NCBI GenBank assembly: GCA_010015745.1
Contig: ML978257.1
Coordinates: forward strand, 46,857 to 110,856
Length of the DNA: 64,000 bases
Origin: Setomelanomma holmii
Taxonomy: Eukaryota > Ascomycota > Dothideomycetes > Pleosporales > Phaeosphaeriaceae
Direction of reading: 5' to 3'
The first letter of the stretch is position 1, and every line of letters starts with the position of its first letter. Positions 32,340 through 41,568 of the stretch are shown here, in pieces. Made by a program: the position numbers and the translations under genes. Under the pieces are notes generated by a model. It searched no databases, was not told the DNA's origin, and saw only the letters and a list, made by a program, of their open reading frames with translations.

Positions 32340-33496
32340 ATGGCGCCTCAAAAGATCAAACAGTGGTTGACCGGCCAAGACGGCTTGGATAAACTGAGAA
32401 TAGAAGAGGTGGAATGTCCGACTCCTAAAGAGAATGAGGTCCTAGTTGAGATTCACTCGGTCAGCATGAATTATCGAGATACAGAAGGTAGGAAACAACT
32501 CTGAAGCTCTCCCCGAATCCATGACGCTGATCACGTGCCCTAGTTTGCATGGGTCTTTACAACCACCACAAGTCTGTCACACAACCGCCTGCCATCGTAC
32601 CATGCAGCGACATGTGTGGAGTTGTCGTTTCTGTGGGGCCTTCGTCCGACAATACTTTGGATTCATACAAGAACCCAGCTTTTCGCCTAAAGGAGGGTGA
32701 TCGTGTTATTAGCACATTCGCACCAACACACATCACCGGCCAAATTGCTGCCAGAGATCTTGGCAATGGTCTAGGCGGACCTGCACCTGGTGTACTCATC
32801 CAGTACCGCGTATTCCCCACATTTGGCGTCGTTAAGATCCCAGACTACATAACCGACGACGAAGCGTCCTGCCTACCAATCGCTGCCATGACAGCATGGA
32901 TGAGTCTAAATTGCATGCGACCCAAAGGCGAGATCGTTGGCAAAGGCGAGACAATTGTATGTCAAGGTACTGGCGGCGTCAGCATCTCCGCTGCACAGAT
33001 CGCAGCCGCTGCGGGCGCAGATGTCATCGTGACTTCTTCGTCCGACGCGAAGCTCGAACGTGCGAGGCAGCTCGGCGCAAAGGTGACCATCAACTACCGC
33101 AGCAGTCCTGAGTGGGATGAAGCCGTTCTGTCAGCTACTTCAAACGAAGGCGCAGACATCATCATCGAAGTCGGCGGCGCAACAACGCTACGCAAGTCAT
33201 TCGAATGCGTGCGTTTTGGCGGCTTGATTGCATGCATCGGGTATTTGTCTGGCAAGCAAGACAAAGCGGGTGATCGCACGAACACGAATCTGTTGTGCTT
33301 GAAGCGCAATGTTACATTGAAGGGCATCGTCAACGGTCCGAGAGATGATTTGGAGCGCATGATCGAGTTTTATGAGCAGAAGCAAATTAGACCGGTGGTT
33401 GACCGCGTTTTCAAGTTCGGAGAGGCAAAGGAGGCATTACAGTATTTGTTCGGCGGTGGCCATTTTGGCAAGGTCGTTATCAAGGTCAAAGAGTAG
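32340..33496 (+). CDS. Zinc-independent MDR oxidoreductase (quinone reductase/enoyl reductase-like)
   Basis: Exons 32340-32487 and 32544-33496 join across a 56-nt intron to 366 aa. Medium-chain dehydrogenase/reductase fold: an N-terminal GroES-like domain (VLVEIHSVSMNYRDT, typical of the quinone reductase branch) and a Rossmann NAD(P)H domain with GTGGVSISAAQIAAAAGADV, followed by the conserved SSSDAKLERARQLGAKVTIN stretch. The catalytic zinc Cys/His set of alcohol dehydrogenases is not evident (the early CSDMCG is in the right region but lacks the usual GHE partner), so NADPH-dependent reduction of quinones or enones is more likely. The start at 32340 gives the standard N-terminal length. 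Cytosolic by inference. The exact substrate is unknown. Confidence 0.9.
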
Positions 33497-33623
33497 TTTA
33501 CTAAAGCATTATCTAATGGCCAACATCTTTCTATCATCCTCGGCATATCCTACAAAGCCAACTTATGGTACATGATCCTGCGTCAGCACTTCAATCTCCG
33601 TACACTAATAAGGAAATTTGCAT

Positions 33624-34226
33624 TCAGAACTGGCAGCGAGCTTTCACCGCCCAGCCCCACAACTCGAAGCGTCTCGCAAACCCCTTTAGCATGCTCAATC
33701 TCACCGGATCGTTCTTTCCCTGAAGGTAGGTGTTGGGAACGTCAAGAAAATCCTCGACCTTAATGTTCGAGTTGAACGCCTTGGCAAGTAGCTCAGGGCT
33801 ACCCACGAGTAGCCAGAGCATACGAGAGATCTCGAGGACCTTGTACGTGCGCAACCGCTCGTCACGGACCATCCAGCTGTTCTTGTCGTCGTCGTCTTGC
33901 AACTCGGCGCCTACAATGATGTTGAGAGTGAGGTATAAAGACTTCTGATCGTTTGTGGGGAATTTCCGAATGTAGTCAAGTAGCAGCTCCTGACGGAACA
34001 ACTCCCGGTGTTGACTCGGGCGAGGTAGTGTTGTCTGCGGAATCATAGCTTTGCAGGTCTCTGGCGCCATCAGGTTGACTGAGCGCCAGGTCTCCGAAGT
34101 CGCCGTCAAAATCTGGAAGCCACGGACGATGTTGGCGTAATTGCAGTGGCCCATAAGGCTTGAAGAAGATAAAGAGGCCGCGAGGCGGAGTTCCGAGAGG
34201 TCGAAGCTGGCAACGGCGCCTTGCAA
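33624..34226 (-). CDS. Uncharacterised 200-aa protein
   Basis: Continuous 200-codon frame, convergent with the MDR gene. Composition and helix pattern look coding (RTYKVLEISRMLWLLVGSPE, LSMLKGFARRFELWGW). No domain recognised and no signal peptide. An upstream exon is possible. It lies at the edge of the transposon-rich block, so it could also be a truncated gene. Confidence 0.45.
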   Translation of the reverse strand: MQGAVASFDLSELRLAASLSSSSLMGHCNYANIVRGFQILTATSETWRSVNLMAPETCKAMIPQTTLPRPSQHRELFRQELLLDYIRKFPTNDQKSLYLTLNIIVGAELQDDDDKNSWMVRDERLRTYKVLEISRMLWLLVGSPELLAKAFNSNIKVEDFLDVPNTYLQGKNDPVRLSMLKGFARRFELWGWAVKARCQF

Positions 34227-34504
34227 GCTAGCAGCAGGAGGTAGATCTAATGTTGCAGTGAATGCAGTGAATCAAAAGGTAACCGCGCAAAGCAGTAAGT
34301 CAAGTGTGGAACTGCGCAGGGCAGTGAATCTGAGTATCATGTGCTGTGTATTGTTCTGTGCTCTGTTCGTGATGACCTCTTGCCAGGCCATCAGCAGCGT
34401 CTGTTTGCATGACGTATTTATAATCCAGTTCAGGTAAGAGGTGCTTGATAAGATGAGGAAGCAGCATCAGACCACCAGCACGTGGCACACGTGATGCGCT
34501 CCTC

Positions 34505-34972
34505 TCATAAATCATTACATCTAACGTTATCGACCGGTCGGCAACCGTGGGTATCGCTGCATGGGCTAGTGTTTACGGTCATACAGCTGGACAAGTTGTT
34601 GCGATTCTTTGACTTGCGCGGATGCTCGAGATCCTGGATCTCAAAGGAGATGTCCAGCGCGACGTTGACTGCCACGCCATGAATGATAGGCACGACGTGC
34701 GGCTGCTCCATAGCTTGGAGAGACTGAATCGTGTTCTGAAGAGCTTGAAAGAACTTGTTGACGAGCTTTGTGACAGACTCGGTCGAAGGCGTTTTGAAGA
34801 ACACCTGTGGCTGTCTACCAAAAAAGGTGGATGTTGATGGTGTAGCAGCGTGCAACGTCAGTGGTAGTGATACGGCGGTTGTCTTTCGGATTGACTGGTT
34901 GTGCAAGTGGCTGGGGAAAAACATATATGAAGGAGCTTCCTTGGAAGATGAAAAGGAGGACGAGGCGATCAC
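34505..34972 (-). CDS. Possible exon or decayed gene, 155 codons
   Basis: The middle (FFKTPSTESVTKLVNKFFQA and the following QSLQAMEQPHVVPIIHG) has a helical, coding-like pattern; the ends do not. Possibly one exon of a gene that includes the frame at 35709-35281, but no splice pair was established. Confidence 0.3.
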   Translation of the reverse strand: MIASSSFSSSKEAPSYMFFPSHLHNQSIRKTTAVSLPLTLHAATPSTSTFFGRQPQVFFKTPSTESVTKLVNKFFQALQNTIQSLQAMEQPHVVPIIHGVAVNVALDISFEIQDLEHPRKSKNRNNLSSCMTVNTSPCSDTHGCRPVDNVRCNDL

Positions 34973-35280
34973 ACATGGAAGGCGCCAGAGAGTTGCATTC
35001 TCTCTGGTCAGTCCTGACCAATCGGACGTTCAACCAGTCCGATGGACAGAAGGTTGTTCATAATGGCAATGAAACACCGAGTTACGGCCTTGGCAATGAT
35101 TACGGCGGAGTATGAAGGAATTCGGTCTGACATACTACTACAGTCCCTCGACCCCGAGGCTCTATGGTAGGCGCTTGCGTACTGAAAACAAGTGGTTATT
35201 GTGTGAGACTCACATGGGCATACTAGATTCGGCTATCGTGTCGTGCCCATGACCCGCTGCCATTGCGGATGGAGCAAGTA

Positions 35281-35709
35281 TCATTGGACCAAGTATAACA
35301 GCAACCCAATGGGAAAAAGCCATTCAATGCTAACGACGAGCACCTTTTTCTCCTTCCTATCATCGTCGCCAACATTAGGCAACTTGACTCTCCCGCAGCT
35401 CAGTAAGCACATCACTTCGATCGGATCTACAGCCAAGATGACTCGTTGATTGTCCATCGTCTGGGCTATGGAATGAGTCTGTTCCTGGAAATCAGCAAGA
35501 TTTGGATGAGCAACGCCAATCTTACGCCCGCGCTGGAAACACAAATCATAAAGCTCATTGACCAGGCCTCGCTGTGGGAACAGAAGGGCCTTGAATTGAT
35601 CATCCAGATCTCTCTGGAGGATGACTATTGGTGCCAGCGCATTGAAGCAGATGATCAACGCCAGCGGCTTCCACGAGGCTTCTTTGACTCCTCTGATATT
35701 GTCAGGCAC
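35281..35709 (-). CDS. Possible exon or decayed gene, 142 codons
   Basis: Coding-like pattern (GLVNELYDLCFQRGRKIGV), no recognised domain. The opposite strand also has a 92-codon frame, so strand is uncertain. Confidence 0.28.
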   Translation of the reverse strand: MPDNIRGVKEASWKPLALIICFNALAPIVILQRDLDDQFKALLFPQRGLVNELYDLCFQRGRKIGVAHPNLADFQEQTHSIAQTMDNQRVILAVDPIEVMCLLSCGRVKLPNVGDDDRKEKKVLVVSIEWLFPIGLLLYLVQ

Positions 35710-35956
35710 GGTGATATACCGTAGCCCTCTAGTGTTCTGCCCCAGGTTCTTATCCCATTTCCCCTCTCGCGGTAGTACGTTCTGGGCTTAGCGCCTAGTT
35801 CGCTCCTTCCATAGAACCAATACAACAAGATTCACACATATTCCATTCCTGGTCCTATTGACAGATATGATTGCCCAAGCTCGATCTGTCGCCATTGGAG
35901 ACATACCTGGATCCTGATAACCGAAGATGGTAATGGATTCTTCCAGTAAGCAAACA

Positions 35957-36130
35957 TGTAACTGCGTGAGCAGTGTCGGTCGGAGGCTGTGATCAACGAT
36001 TGTATTGCTATCTGTTGTCGTGTTGTGATTGTGATGTTCCAGGAGCTCTCGGCTCAGAGATAAGTGTACTTGCCCACAGGGCAGTGCCTACTACAATAGG
36101 ATAACATGTGACTTCAGCCACGTGGTTACA
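35957..36130 (-). repeat. 3' LTR of copia element A
   Basis: 174 bp with TGTAAC/GTTACA inverted ends; partner of 41315-41488. Confidence 0.92.
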
Positions 36131-36238
36131 CACCCCCTCAGCTGCGGTGTCAACCAAAGCTGATCTCTCTAGCTAACTAATGCTCCATGTCTTACCCCAG
36201 ATATCCGGAATAACAGTCCTCCCATGGCTCCTACTGTC

Positions 36239-39200
36239 CTAGTACCAATGAGTCAAGTTCACTGGATCAGGGCTATCTAGCCCTTCTGCCTTCGACAGGT
36301 AGTCTTTGACGTCTCTCAGTCCAAGCTGTCGGACGAACTCAGCATGCTTCTGGCGTACAAGGATCTTAGTAAGTCCATCGGCTGGCATGAGATTAGTCGG
36401 CTTCCATTGAACTGATATGCGTCCAGCCGCCACCTCCTGCCTCAGCCAATGTTGGTGGACGTCCATATGTCGTAATCGTGTGAACAGCTTGTCCTCATTT
36501 TTGGTGACAACGCCTACAGTCTGCAGGTTGTTGCACCAGATCGTTGGTACCATCTCTAGGTCGAGTTTGATATGCTTGAAAAGTCGATTCCAAGCCTGCA
36601 GCTCGCTGGCTGCTGTCGACAGAACTAGCAGCTCTGCCTCGGTAGTCGATTTCGTGACTGACCGTTGTAGTGTCGCCTTCCAGTCAATAGGCATGCCGTA
36701 CAGCATGAATAAGTATCCCTGAGAGCTGCGCCGCGTCGGCAGGTCGTCGGCAAAGGCTGCATCAGAGGCACCGTAGAACAGTGGCTCTGTTCCGGCAGTC
36801 CCTGAGCTTGAGCCAGTGTATAATGTGTGGCTGTTCTGATCTCCATGAGCACCAATCGCCAGTCGCTTCTGGCCAATCAAGTACTTCCACGCATGGTATG
36901 CTGCGCTAACATGCTTTTGGCCTGGATTCTATAGGTAACATGATAATTCTGAATGGGTTTGAGCGACATCTGGCCGAGTGTACGTCGATATGTAGGCCAG
37001 CGATCCGACCAGTTCCTGGTACAGCTTTGTGCGCTGGTCGTCTGGCTCCTCTGTGCTCAGGCCGATCTTCCCATCTACCAGCGGTACTGCTAGGTATGCT
37101 CTGCTTGTCTGAGCAATATTATATTTTGCCGCCACCTTGTCAATGAAGCTGTCTTACATAAGCCATATCTTCTTCTGGCTGCGATCTCAGATCACGCAGA
37201 TGCCGAGGAACCATTTCAGCTCACCCAGAAACCGCAGGTCGTATGCAGCTCGCAGCTCTTGATCGAATTGGCAGTAGACGTCCTTGTTCTTGGAAGCCAC
37301 AGCCACGACTATATCGTCCACAAAGAAGAAGACGATCAAGCGATCATTGCTGAACAGGCAGGGCACTCCTGGCACCTGCTGAAGGCCCAGCTTCTCAAGT
37401 GTGGCAGTAAGGTGCTTGTACCATAGTTGCGGTGCATCTCGAAGCCCGTACAGAGCTTGCTTGAGCTCAAGAAGTTGACCAAGCTCGCTCTCATATCCTT
37501 CTGGACATCGTACGTATGTGGTTCAATCGAGTTCGGCATTGAGAAACGCGTTCAGGACGTTGTACTGGTACAGCTCAAGATCGAAAGCAGCTGCCAGGGC
37601 AATGAGGCATCGAAATATCTTCGTGGCCAGCGTCGCCGCGTACGTGTTGCCGTAGTCTTGCTGCAGGTCTCCTCTCACAACCAGTCTCGCCTTGAACTTG
37701 TAGAGGTATCCATCCTCGTCGAATTTGTACGTGAATACCAACATGAGGGGTAGTATCTCAGCGTCCAGAAGCTCAGAAGCTCTTGTTGATCGTCCGAAGC
37801 AGCTGCGCTGAGTGAAGCCGTCAATCTCTTTACGGCTTGCCTTCCTGAACTCTGCACCAAACGGATGACTATCCAAGTCTTTCCATCTCTCTGGCTCAGC
37901 TGGCAGCTGGTCACGATGGAGTCGCGTCTTCGTCGCTTCATTGAACAGCTTTGCTGGTGCTGTGGGGTTGATACAGGCTGCAAATGTCGCTAGGTACGTG
38001 CCAAATTTGGCTGGCTTTTGGCTCCGCTTGCCTTCCACTATAAACTGATTTGATACCTGGCTGCTGATCTCTCCTCGTCGTGCAGCGTTGTTGGGCGTTC
38101 GGTCTGGCTCTTCCCCTTCTGGTGCTAGAGCATATCCGCGTCCCCAGCCAGTATTCTCCATCAAATGATCAGTAAGCGACTGACCTATGAGCTGGCTCAG
38201 TTCTTGTGACTCTGGCGTCGCCTCTGGAGTCATGAGAGCGGTGGTGTTCTTCTGCTGCTGACCATAGCCCTGCTGGTGGGTCGATTGCGGTTGAACATGA
38301 ATCATATCTCCGATCGGGTTCTCCAGCTCATCTGTACCCTCAGGTTCTGATAGCTGGTCCATCAATATGTTGCTGTAATCGGGCGTCTCCTCGATATCGA
38401 GCACTTCTGCTGCCTCTCGAACATAGCTCTTCTCTGCGTACTGACCCTGACCGTCACAGAGCTTGCCTCGAACAAAGACAACATCTCGAGTTCGTATCAC
38501 GCGTCCGATGGTCGGCAACCAGACTCGGAAAATGTTGGTAGAATCGAAGCCTATCAGGTGGCCAATGAGAGCTCGAGACTCGAGCTTGGCTCCGCGTGGC
38601 AGCTTCTCGTTGAGCACGTAAGCTCTAGCTCCGATCACCTCAAGGTGAGCAACTGATGGCTTGATCCCCTTGACTTTGGTGTACGGGCAGCTCCAGTTGA
38701 TCGCTTCGACTGGCGTACGATTGAGCAGGTATATCGCCGACATAACGCACTCGTTGGCGTACTCCTCAGGTATACCAGCGTGCAGTCGGATAGCTCTGCC
38801 TCGAATGACGATCGCCTTTCATGCTTGTTCGATCGCTCCGTTCTGAGCTTCGGTCGCCCTCGGCTCTATGGCGATTCCAAGGTCTCTGCATATCTCCAAC
38901 ATCTCAACGTATCCAGTCTCCATGTCAAGCCTCACGACAATGACCTGGCTCTTGAATTGACGTTCAATCTTAGCTAGCAATCGCTTAAAGTCTCGTGTCA
39001 GAGTAGGCTTAGTCTTGTCTGGCATGCAGCATCCTTCATGCCACTTTGTGTTCTGGTCGACCATGTGGAACAGGTATTGATCGCCGTTGTAGCAATGCTC
39101 GCCTCGCTCCAAGAGCTGTACCAATTCAATACTGATGCGCTCAAAAGGTTGAGTAGCTGGCTCGCGTGGTGACCTCCGGCTGACCAGCCTCGTCAATTTC

Positions 39201-40969
39201 GACTGTATGCAAGTCTTACAGTTCTTCCACTTCAGTGCTGGATCGCCGTCCACCAGTTGTAGTCCATCCACGTTCTCCGGCAGATGATCAATCGCCTGTC
39301 GGCCTGCGTGGCCCCACATGATGTGAGCTTCCTCTGGTGTAAGCTGTAGCGGCTTCCTCGGCTCGTGCGAGGGCTTCTTGTGGGCGTAGGCTGAGGCTGC
39401 AAGTAAGGTGCCAGCGTCTAGCCGCTCCATGCCGTCAGCGTCTATCAGCCAATGACCGCCCATATACTGAAGCTTGCTTATGACGTTGTTCCATCTTCCT
39501 TGGTACAGGCAATCCCGGCCTGAGTTGAAGTGTATGCCGACAGATCGACAGCAAGATAGACCAACAACGTTGGTAAGAAAGCCTGGGACATACGCCACGT
39601 AAGTGAGCTCTATCTGCTCTGTGTCTGTGGGCGTGTTGATAAGCAGAACCACATCTCCCCACTCTTGTATCAGAAGCTCTTGGTTGCCAGCTTTGACAAC
39701 CTCACCTTTCCCATCAGCTCGCTTCTTCCAGCCGTAGGCTCTAGTGTTGCTGACATGAGTGTTTGATCCTGGGTCGAGGATCCATCGGTTGATCAGGCTC
39801 GGCTTGATGGCCTGCTTGTTCGTACAGTCTGTGCTCATGGTGAGCTGCAGTACACAGCTATCAAGATCCTCAATAGTTGGACTCTGGTCGTCGAATCGAC
39901 GTGGCGTATTCGCAGCTACTGTCAAAGCTGCTGTGCCTGTGTTGGCCTTGAGAGTCGCCTTCATGGCTCGTCCCATCGGAGACTGGCTCTCCATTGCTTT
40001 GCTGAACTTTTCCTGTATCTCAGGCTTCGGCGTCCAGCCTTGCGGCTTGCCCTTCCCTCCAAGATACCAACAGTCCTTGAAGCGGTGCTTAAGGCCGCAC
40101 CTGCACTCAAGCCTCTTGTCTTGGTTCTTGTTGTCTCGCGTCTCTGTACTGTCTGATCGTCCATCAGAGCTCTGATCGATACCCAACGTTGCGAATGATC
40201 CAAGCGATGATGCTACTGGCCTCGTCGAGCGCCAGTACATGGTAAACTCCGCCACGAGGTCGTCTAAGGTTGGGATTGGCTGAGCGTTCAGCTGAGCTCG
40301 AAACAGCGTAGCTTGCTGGGTCGTCGCCCATGTGTCGTCGAGACCTTTGACAGCGAGCAGGAAGTCGCGCTGTGCCCGCGGTGATGTGACGTTAGGCAAA
40401 TGGACTGCCTCACACATCCTTACGACGTGCAGCTACTCCTCAAGCCAACTGTCAATGTTGTTACGTGGTCGACTATGTAACTGTCGATACTTAGCTATCA
40501 GCTGCAGCTCCCTGTCAGCCGTCGATGGGCAGAGGTGCTTCTTCAGCTTCTTCAGTCGAGCGTACGAGGTATCGTCGCTCTGTATGAGATGTATGTGGCG
40601 GCGGCTGATCGTTCGGCCAATCTCCTGGCTAAAGTCGTTCAACGCTTTCCTCTTGATTGTGTATCTGGCCAATGCTCGATCGTAGTTCCTCTCCGCCTGC
40701 TGGTATCGCTGGAACTCCTCGGTCGTCATGTCCTTGAGCACGACGCCGGTGTCCTCTTCTGTCTCGTCATGGTACTGCTCTGGCTCGACAGCTGCCGGCT
40801 CCTCAAGCTTCTCAAAGGCCATCTCGTCAAGGTCCGGGCTAACCACTGACCACAGGTGATGCCTGTCCGCGCTATCCTTTTGTAGGAAGATCCATTCTTC
40901 CCAGTCTGCAGGCTTCTCAAGTATAACCGTCGTCCTCGTAATTAGTCTATCCAGCTCAGTAGTAGCCAT
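36239..40969 (-). pseudogene. Copia A gag-pol with six nonsense codons
   Basis: From 40969 leftward the sequence holds a gag-like start (MATTELDRLI), gag body, the GAG-pre-integrase region (IMWGHAGRQAIDHL, CKTCIQSK), integrase core (ISIELVQL, VVRLDMETG, EAQNGAIEQ), copia-type integrase C-terminus, reverse transcriptase (NVLNAFLNAELD, catalytic FFFVDDIVVAV) and RNase H (GASDAAFADD). Stops interrupt it near 40433, 38819, 37523, 37187, 37153 and 36929. Each is a TAG, TAA or TGA that lies one C-to-T change from a Gln or Arg codon, and for several the expected residue fits the family. The residue at the first integrase acidic position is Glu, not the usual Asp. The element is not autonomous. Confidence 0.9.
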
Positions 40970-41127
40970 TCTGAATCAGGCTCTATCGGCTCTCAGATCG
41001 ACTCTCGTACGGGACAGTGCGCTTGAGGCTCAGTAAGGTAAGGTAGCGTTTCAATGACGTAGCTCTGTTGACAGCAGTCAATAGCTCGTCGGCATGCAGT
41101 AGCAAATACAGGGTGTATAGTCGACAG

Positions 41128-41140
41128 CCGGGCTCATAAC
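41128..41140 (-). other. Primer-binding site of copia A (initiator tRNA-Met anticodon arm)
   Basis: The minus strand reads GTTATGAGCCCGG, complementary to the anticodon arm of eukaryotic initiator tRNA-Met (GGGCTCATAAC). This is the half-tRNA priming arrangement known from Drosophila copia. The same 13 bases follow the LTR at 63968. Confidence 0.8.
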
Positions 41141-41141
41141 T

Positions 41142-41310
41142 TGTCAGCCTGGCACTCTAATTCACAAGGTACATGTGAACTACATCTCTCATGTGACTTC
41201 ACGTTACTTGCTTACTCATCTTGGTTGTGTATATAAACGCTCTCTATTGCTCGCTCAATACAAAAACCTTCTGCTTCCTTCATGTCTGCTCTGTTCTCTC
41301 ACATCTGACA
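41142..41310 (+). repeat. Solo LTR (169 bp) inserted in element A
   Basis: Starts TGTCAGCCTGG and ends ATCTGACA, contains a GTGTATATAAACG TATA-like box, and is flanked by a perfect 5-bp target duplication TAACT (41137-41141 and 41311-41315). It belongs to the same family as the LTRs at 44223 and 63799. Confidence 0.93.
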
Positions 41311-41314
41311 TAAC

Positions 41315-41488
41315 TGTAACTGCGTGAGCAGTGTCGGGTGGAGGCTGTGATCAACGATTGTATTGCTATCTGTTGTCGTGTTCTGATGTTCGTGTTACAG
41401 GAGCTCTCAACTCAGAGGTAAGTGCACTTGACCACAGGGCAGTGCCTACTACAATAGGATATCATGTGACTTTAGCCACGTGGTTACA
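41315..41488 (-). repeat. 5' LTR of copia element A
   Basis: 174 bp, TGTAAC/GTTACA ends; its first base is shared with the target duplication of the solo LTR. Confidence 0.92.
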
Positions 41489-41568
41489 CTGATTGCCCAC
41501 CTCGTCACAAGCTTCTCAGTATAGCCATCAAATCAAGCCAGGAGAAGCTTCCTCAAACAGTCACTGCG

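Larger units (their letters stand above)
35957..41488 (-). mobile_element. Ty1/copia LTR retrotransposon A, with a solo LTR nested inside
   Basis: Two 174-bp LTRs (35957-36130 and 41315-41488), both opening TGTAAC and closing GTTACA on the plus strand, flank a minus-strand gag-pol region in copia order (gag, integrase, reverse transcriptase, RNase H). By eye the LTRs differ at about 15 positions, roughly 91% identical, so the insertion is old. A purine-rich tract (GAGGGGGTG on the minus strand) abuts the 3' LTR at 36131, and the primer-binding site lies at 41128-41140. A 169-bp solo LTR of another family sits at the 5' LTR/PBS junction. Flanking 5-mers (AAACA left, CTGAT right) do not match, so the outer target duplication is lost or the locus recombined. 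Confidence 0.92.

Noticed and set aside
29375..33496. Secondary-metabolite cluster formed by the oxidase and the MDR reductase
   Set aside because: No polyketide synthase, peptide synthetase, terpene cyclase or cluster regulator nearby; adjacency of two tailoring-like enzymes is not enough.
35957..41488. Copia A as an intact, potentially active element
   Set aside because: Six nonsense codons and about 9% LTR divergence rule out autonomy.
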